Source: an uncultured Mucilaginibacter sp. (GTDB taxonomy: Bacteria; Bacteroidota; Bacteroidia; Sphingobacteriales; Sphingobacteriaceae). Taken from it: a stretch of 64,000 nucleotides of DNA. The stretch's first letter is position 1. Each line of letters opens with the position of its first letter. Of the stretch, positions 61,618-64,000 are shown in pieces. Under the pieces are notes generated by a model. It saw only the letters and a program-made list of their open reading frames with translations. It made no database searches and was not told the DNA's origin. The position numbers and the translations under genes were made by a program. The DNA is taken from assembly GCA_903864275.1 (NCBI GenBank), contig CAIPFE010000060.1, positions 222,275-286,274 of the forward strand. The letters are read 5' to 3'.

Positions 61618-62246
61618 GAATACAAAACAATAAAAATAAGGCCACAGATTCTGTTTTTGATTCAAGCTTTAAGGAATCGGAACAGCTGCCCAAAAAGTTT
61701 ACCATAAATTTTGACTCTTTTTTAGTTGATGAAAGATGGAAAACCAAAGTTACCTTGGATGGCTTTCAATTAGGTGATATCATAAACGATAATTCTAAGA
61801 CAAGCGACTATTATCGTTTTCATGACATTTTCCATTTCTCATTTGCTGCGATCTTGGGTTGGTCTCCTTGTACCAGAGCAATGATGAAAAGAAAGAGGAA
61901 AAGTGATTATTGGATAGATGAAGTTGAAGATGGAGCGCGCGCAACTATTACAGAAGAAGCTCTTTCAATGATAATATTTAACGAAGCTAAACGGAAAAAT
62001 TATTTTGACGGAGTCAATAGTGTATCGAAAACCACGTTACGAATCATTAAAGAAATGACCGAGGATTTCGAAGTCAATATAAGAACAGCGAAAGAATGGG
62101 AAAAGGCCATATTAAAGGCTTACGAGGTCTTTCGCTTACTAATGGCCAATGGCGGCGGTAAGGTTGAATTCGATGCTTTCAATAGTGCCATTTCATATAC
62201 AATGCGATCCAGCAACCGTACGAATGCTTATTCAAAACTAGCATGA
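61614..62246 (+). CDS. MazG-like nucleotide pyrophosphohydrolase candidate
   Basis: 210 residues, all-helical. The core YYRFHDIFHFSFAAILGWSP (67-84), then KRKRKSDYWIDEVEDGARAT and ITEEALS (92-118), has the acidic pattern of MazG-type NTP pyrophosphohydrolases (ExxE with a nearby Asp-Glu helix) and His residues that could bind metal. I infer that it hydrolyses or binds a (modified) nucleoside triphosphate. It overlaps both neighbours (ATGA at 61614 and at 62243), which points to translational coupling and equal amounts of the three proteins. Confidence 0.65.
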   Translation: MRIQNNKNKATDSVFDSSFKESEQLPKKFTINFDSFLVDERWKTKVTLDGFQLGDIINDNSKTSDYYRFHDIFHFSFAAILGWSPCTRAMMKRKRKSDYWIDEVEDGARATITEEALSMIIFNEAKRKNYFDGVNSVSKTTLRIIKEMTEDFEVNIRTAKEWEKAILKAYEVFRLLMANGGGKVEFDAFNSAISYTMRSSNRTNAYSKLA

Positions 62247-62617
62247 TCGCCGGAATCGGTTGTGATATGGTAGATCATATAATGACCTGCAAACTGAAAT
62301 GGTCGTCAAATCTGCGCGTTCAAAAACGAATATTCTCATCTAAAGAGTTAGAACTTTTTCACGGCGAAAATATCGATAGGTTTCTTTCCGGACGTTTTGC
62401 AGCAAAGGAGGCGCTTTTGAAATGCCTTGGCACTGGAATGCGTGATGGTATTGCACTCACTGACATCCAAGTTTTGCAAACAAATGCAGGGAAGCCTTAT
62501 ATTGAAATTGAAGGGGAGGTAAAAATTATTGCCGAACAGATGGGTATTATTTATTGGCATGTTAGTATAACTCATACTGACAATTGCTCTATGGCTTTTG
62601 TTGTTGCTGAGACTTAA
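62243..62617 (+). CDS. acpS: Holo-ACP synthase (AcpS-type phosphopantetheinyl transferase)
   Basis: 124 residues, a full-length AcpS: GIGCDMVDH (4-12) binds Mg/CoA, and FLSGRFAAKEALLKCLGTGM (47-66) is the family signature, followed by GIALTDIQVLQTNAGKPYIE. It attaches 4'-phosphopantetheine from CoA to a carrier protein. It overlaps the MazG-like gene by four bases. The housekeeping acpS is normally elsewhere and single; a copy in a nucleotide cassette is unusual. No carrier protein gene is visible in the window, so its acceptor is unknown. Confidence 0.9.
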   Translation: MIAGIGCDMVDHIMTCKLKWSSNLRVQKRIFSSKELELFHGENIDRFLSGRFAAKEALLKCLGTGMRDGIALTDIQVLQTNAGKPYIEIEGEVKIIAEQMGIIYWHVSITHTDNCSMAFVVAET

Positions 62618-62687
62618 CGAACAGCCAATTTACCGACTAATACCCATTGTCAAATCACGGATTTTTTTTGCAATATCCCAGGGAAGA

Positions 62688-62736
62688 CGCAGGGTCCCCC
62701 TGCGAGCGACCCCGCTGAGGCGGGATTATTTTTTTA
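62688..62736 (+). terminator. Tandem hairpins ending the cassette
   Basis: CGCAGGG-TCC-CCCTGCG (62688-62704), then CCCGC-TGAG-GCGGG (62711-62724) followed by ATTATTTTTTT. The second is a good intrinsic terminator about 95 bases after the acpS stop. Confidence 0.75.
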
Positions 62737-62803
62737 CTTTTGTTGATGTTTAATTAACCGGTGATCCCGAAATACAGGGCTTTTCTCCTGGAGCCTTCCC
62801 GCC

Positions 62804-62950
62804 CTTGTTGGTGTTTTCACCAACAAGACCAACGTGTAAGGTATTTTAATAAAACCCCGGATTAATTCTGTAATTCCGGGCTATGCGCTGAATTACGCCA
62901 AATCCAAATGGATCGGGCCACCACGGTTTGTTGGCGAAAATACCAACAAA
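62804..62950. repeat. Two related TTGTTGG/CCAACAA hairpins
   Basis: CTTGTTGGTG-TTTT-CACCAACAAG (62804-62827) and TTTGTTGG...CCAACAAA (62927-62950) share their stem sequence. Together with the terminator they fill 62,618-62,989, which has no gene. The arrangement could mark the outer border of the inserted cassette. Confidence 0.5.
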
Positions 62951-62989
62951 GGCGAAACGCAGACGCTTAACCGGGCGGGAGGCAATAAC

Positions 62990-64000
62990 TCAGATGCAAT
63001 ACTGTGGGTTGCCTTCAAGGATTTCCTGTTCAAGCTTAGGTGGCTCGCCTACATTCCACAAATTTGTGCGATGCACAACACGGTACACCAAAGGACCACC
63101 ATCCGGACGCTCGCTGCGTTCCAATGGACGGGGGATGCATACAAACTCCGCCGAAAGTTGCGTTGCTGTGGCAGTCATCGTTACATAACCATGGCCACCG
63201 AAATCGAGCAATGACAAATGCGGCGCCACGTCCGGGTTGCGTACGGCACGGGCTTGCGCCATATCTCCGGTCTCTTTTAACTTTAGCGTGGAAAGCACCC
63301 CATGCAAAGCGGTAACGTTCATAGAAGGGATCACGGTGCCATCCGGCCGATCGATCAGGTGCAGTACGCGTTTCGGATGGTCTTTTGCCATGGTTACTTC
63401 CAATACCTCGAAGAGCGTTTGCTGCGATATGGAACCGGTAATAAATTCCACGCCCAATGGTTCGTATTTCTTCGGCGGCAGCGCCTTAGACGCTAAACCG
63501 GCATGAAACGCATGACGATCGCCCCCAACAACACAAAAACCCGTGATTTTATGGTCGTGTATGAAATCAAATATGAAGTCTTTATCACGAAGGAACCGGT
63601 TGTCTATTACTGCATATCCTACATCTTTAGGCCACTTACTGCCTAATTCGCCGGGTAAATTTTGATAATCGCTACGTACTTCCATGGTGCCAAAACCGTG
63701 TCCCCATATTTTCCACCGCGCATTAGAAGCGCCGAGCTGTTCTAAGAACCAGTTTCTCTGCCCGCTGCCCAGGTAAGTTTGGGCATGAACATTTTTTGTA
63801 GGATTCGGAATAGCTTTGCCATTGAATTGTATAGTTTCCGGTGGTTTATCTCCATTGTAATGACGACCATAATTCATGATTTCAAAAGGTATCTGCGCGT
63901 CAACCCTTGGGTATTCCGGCACATTAAAATCATCAGTCGACATATCAGGAGAACGGAATGACCAATTATCGGTCAGCAGTAAGTCTACATTCCTGCCCCA
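62990..64000 (-). CDS. PhoD-like alkaline phosphatase, 5' end missing
   Basis: The reading frame is open to the right edge; 336 residues of the C-terminal part are visible. Features: NVDLLLTDNWSFRSPDMSTD at the window edge, SGQRNWFLEQLGAS (about 75), FCVVGGDRHAFHAG with metal ligands (about 165) and VEFITGSISQQTL. These fit the PhoD family of calcium/iron phosphatases-phosphodiesterases, usually secreted. The stop at 62990 faces the terminator of the nucleotide cassette. Upstream part, start and signal lie outside. Confidence 0.8.
   Translation of the reverse strand, partial: WGRNVDLLLTDNWSFRSPDMSTDDFNVPEYPRVDAQIPFEIMNYGRHYNGDKPPETIQFNGKAIPNPTKNVHAQTYLGSGQRNWFLEQLGASNARWKIWGHGFGTMEVRSDYQNLPGELGSKWPKDVGYAVIDNRFLRDKDFIFDFIHDHKITGFCVVGGDRHAFHAGLASKALPPKKYEPLGVEFITGSISQQTLFEVLEVTMAKDHPKRVLHLIDRPDGTVIPSMNVTALHGVLSTLKLKETGDMAQARAVRNPDVAPHLSLLDFGGHGYVTMTATATQLSAEFVCIPRPLERSERPDGGPLVYRVVHRTNLWNVGEPPKLEQEILEGNPQYCI

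Overview
The window looks like chromosome of a Bacteroidota bacterium, most likely a Sphingobacteriaceae (Mucilaginibacter/Pedobacter-like) soil organism. The reasons are a SusC/SusD pair, many secreted glycoside hydrolases and lipoproteins, an N-formylated/TAnnTTTG-style promoter, A-rich leaders without strong Shine-Dalgarno sequences, PadR-PspC and Nudix-type regulators, and many small palindromic intergenic repeats. The taxonomic call is an inference from gene families, not from a database search.

Layout. 1-18 kb is ordinary chromosome: a partial pullulanase, a peptide-deformylase-like gene, a DUF4142 lipoprotein with a broken paralogue fragment, YceH, an MBL hydrolase, a phosphoesterase, aspS, an M20 hydrolase, hflX, a GH32 enzyme, an ArsR-AHSA1 pair and a GH36 enzyme. 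18-33 kb holds an alpha/beta hydrolase, a TonB-type outer membrane receptor, padR-pspC, a SusC-SusD-DUF1735 uptake operon, and an LD-carboxypeptidase. metG and tRNA-Arg(CCT) follow.

35,511-43,642 is an 8.1 kb integrated element in the 3' end of tRNA-Arg. It has 17-bp direct repeats (ATTCCCGTCGGGGCTAC) at both ends, a tyrosine recombinase next to the tRNA, an excisionase-like protein, a possible replication protein with a zinc-finger tail, small phage-like and membrane proteins and a beta-propeller lipoprotein as cargo. It brings its own terminator for the tRNA, and the original one now lies just beyond attR. Beyond it are an AraC-regulator/ABC-permease fusion whose permease half has a visibly different base composition, an SGNH hydrolase and a degraded tRNA-3'-end-like sequence. 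48-57 kb is chromosomal again: a Nudix-type regulator with a palindromic operator, a PD40 protein, a sugar isomerase, an aldo/keto reductase-PQQ dehydrogenase-cytochrome c operon, HxlR, NIPSNAP, AraC and a TolC gene.

The most striking part is 58,311-62,617. The TolC gene is cut abruptly and joined to the 3' half of an ImmA/IrrE-type gene. A tight same-strand cassette follows: a thymidylate-synthase-like protein, a protein of the 5-hmdU-kinase/alpha-glutamyl-putrescinyl-thymine-pyrophosphorylase helical family, a membrane-anchored dCTP-deaminase/dUTPase-like protein, a MazG-like pyrophosphohydrolase and a holo-ACP synthase, the last three with overlapping start/stop codons. Together they suggest acquired pyrimidine-nucleotide modification or nucleotide-based conflict chemistry with a phosphopantetheine link. 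No phage polymerase or structural gene is nearby. The window ends in a partial PhoD-like phosphatase.
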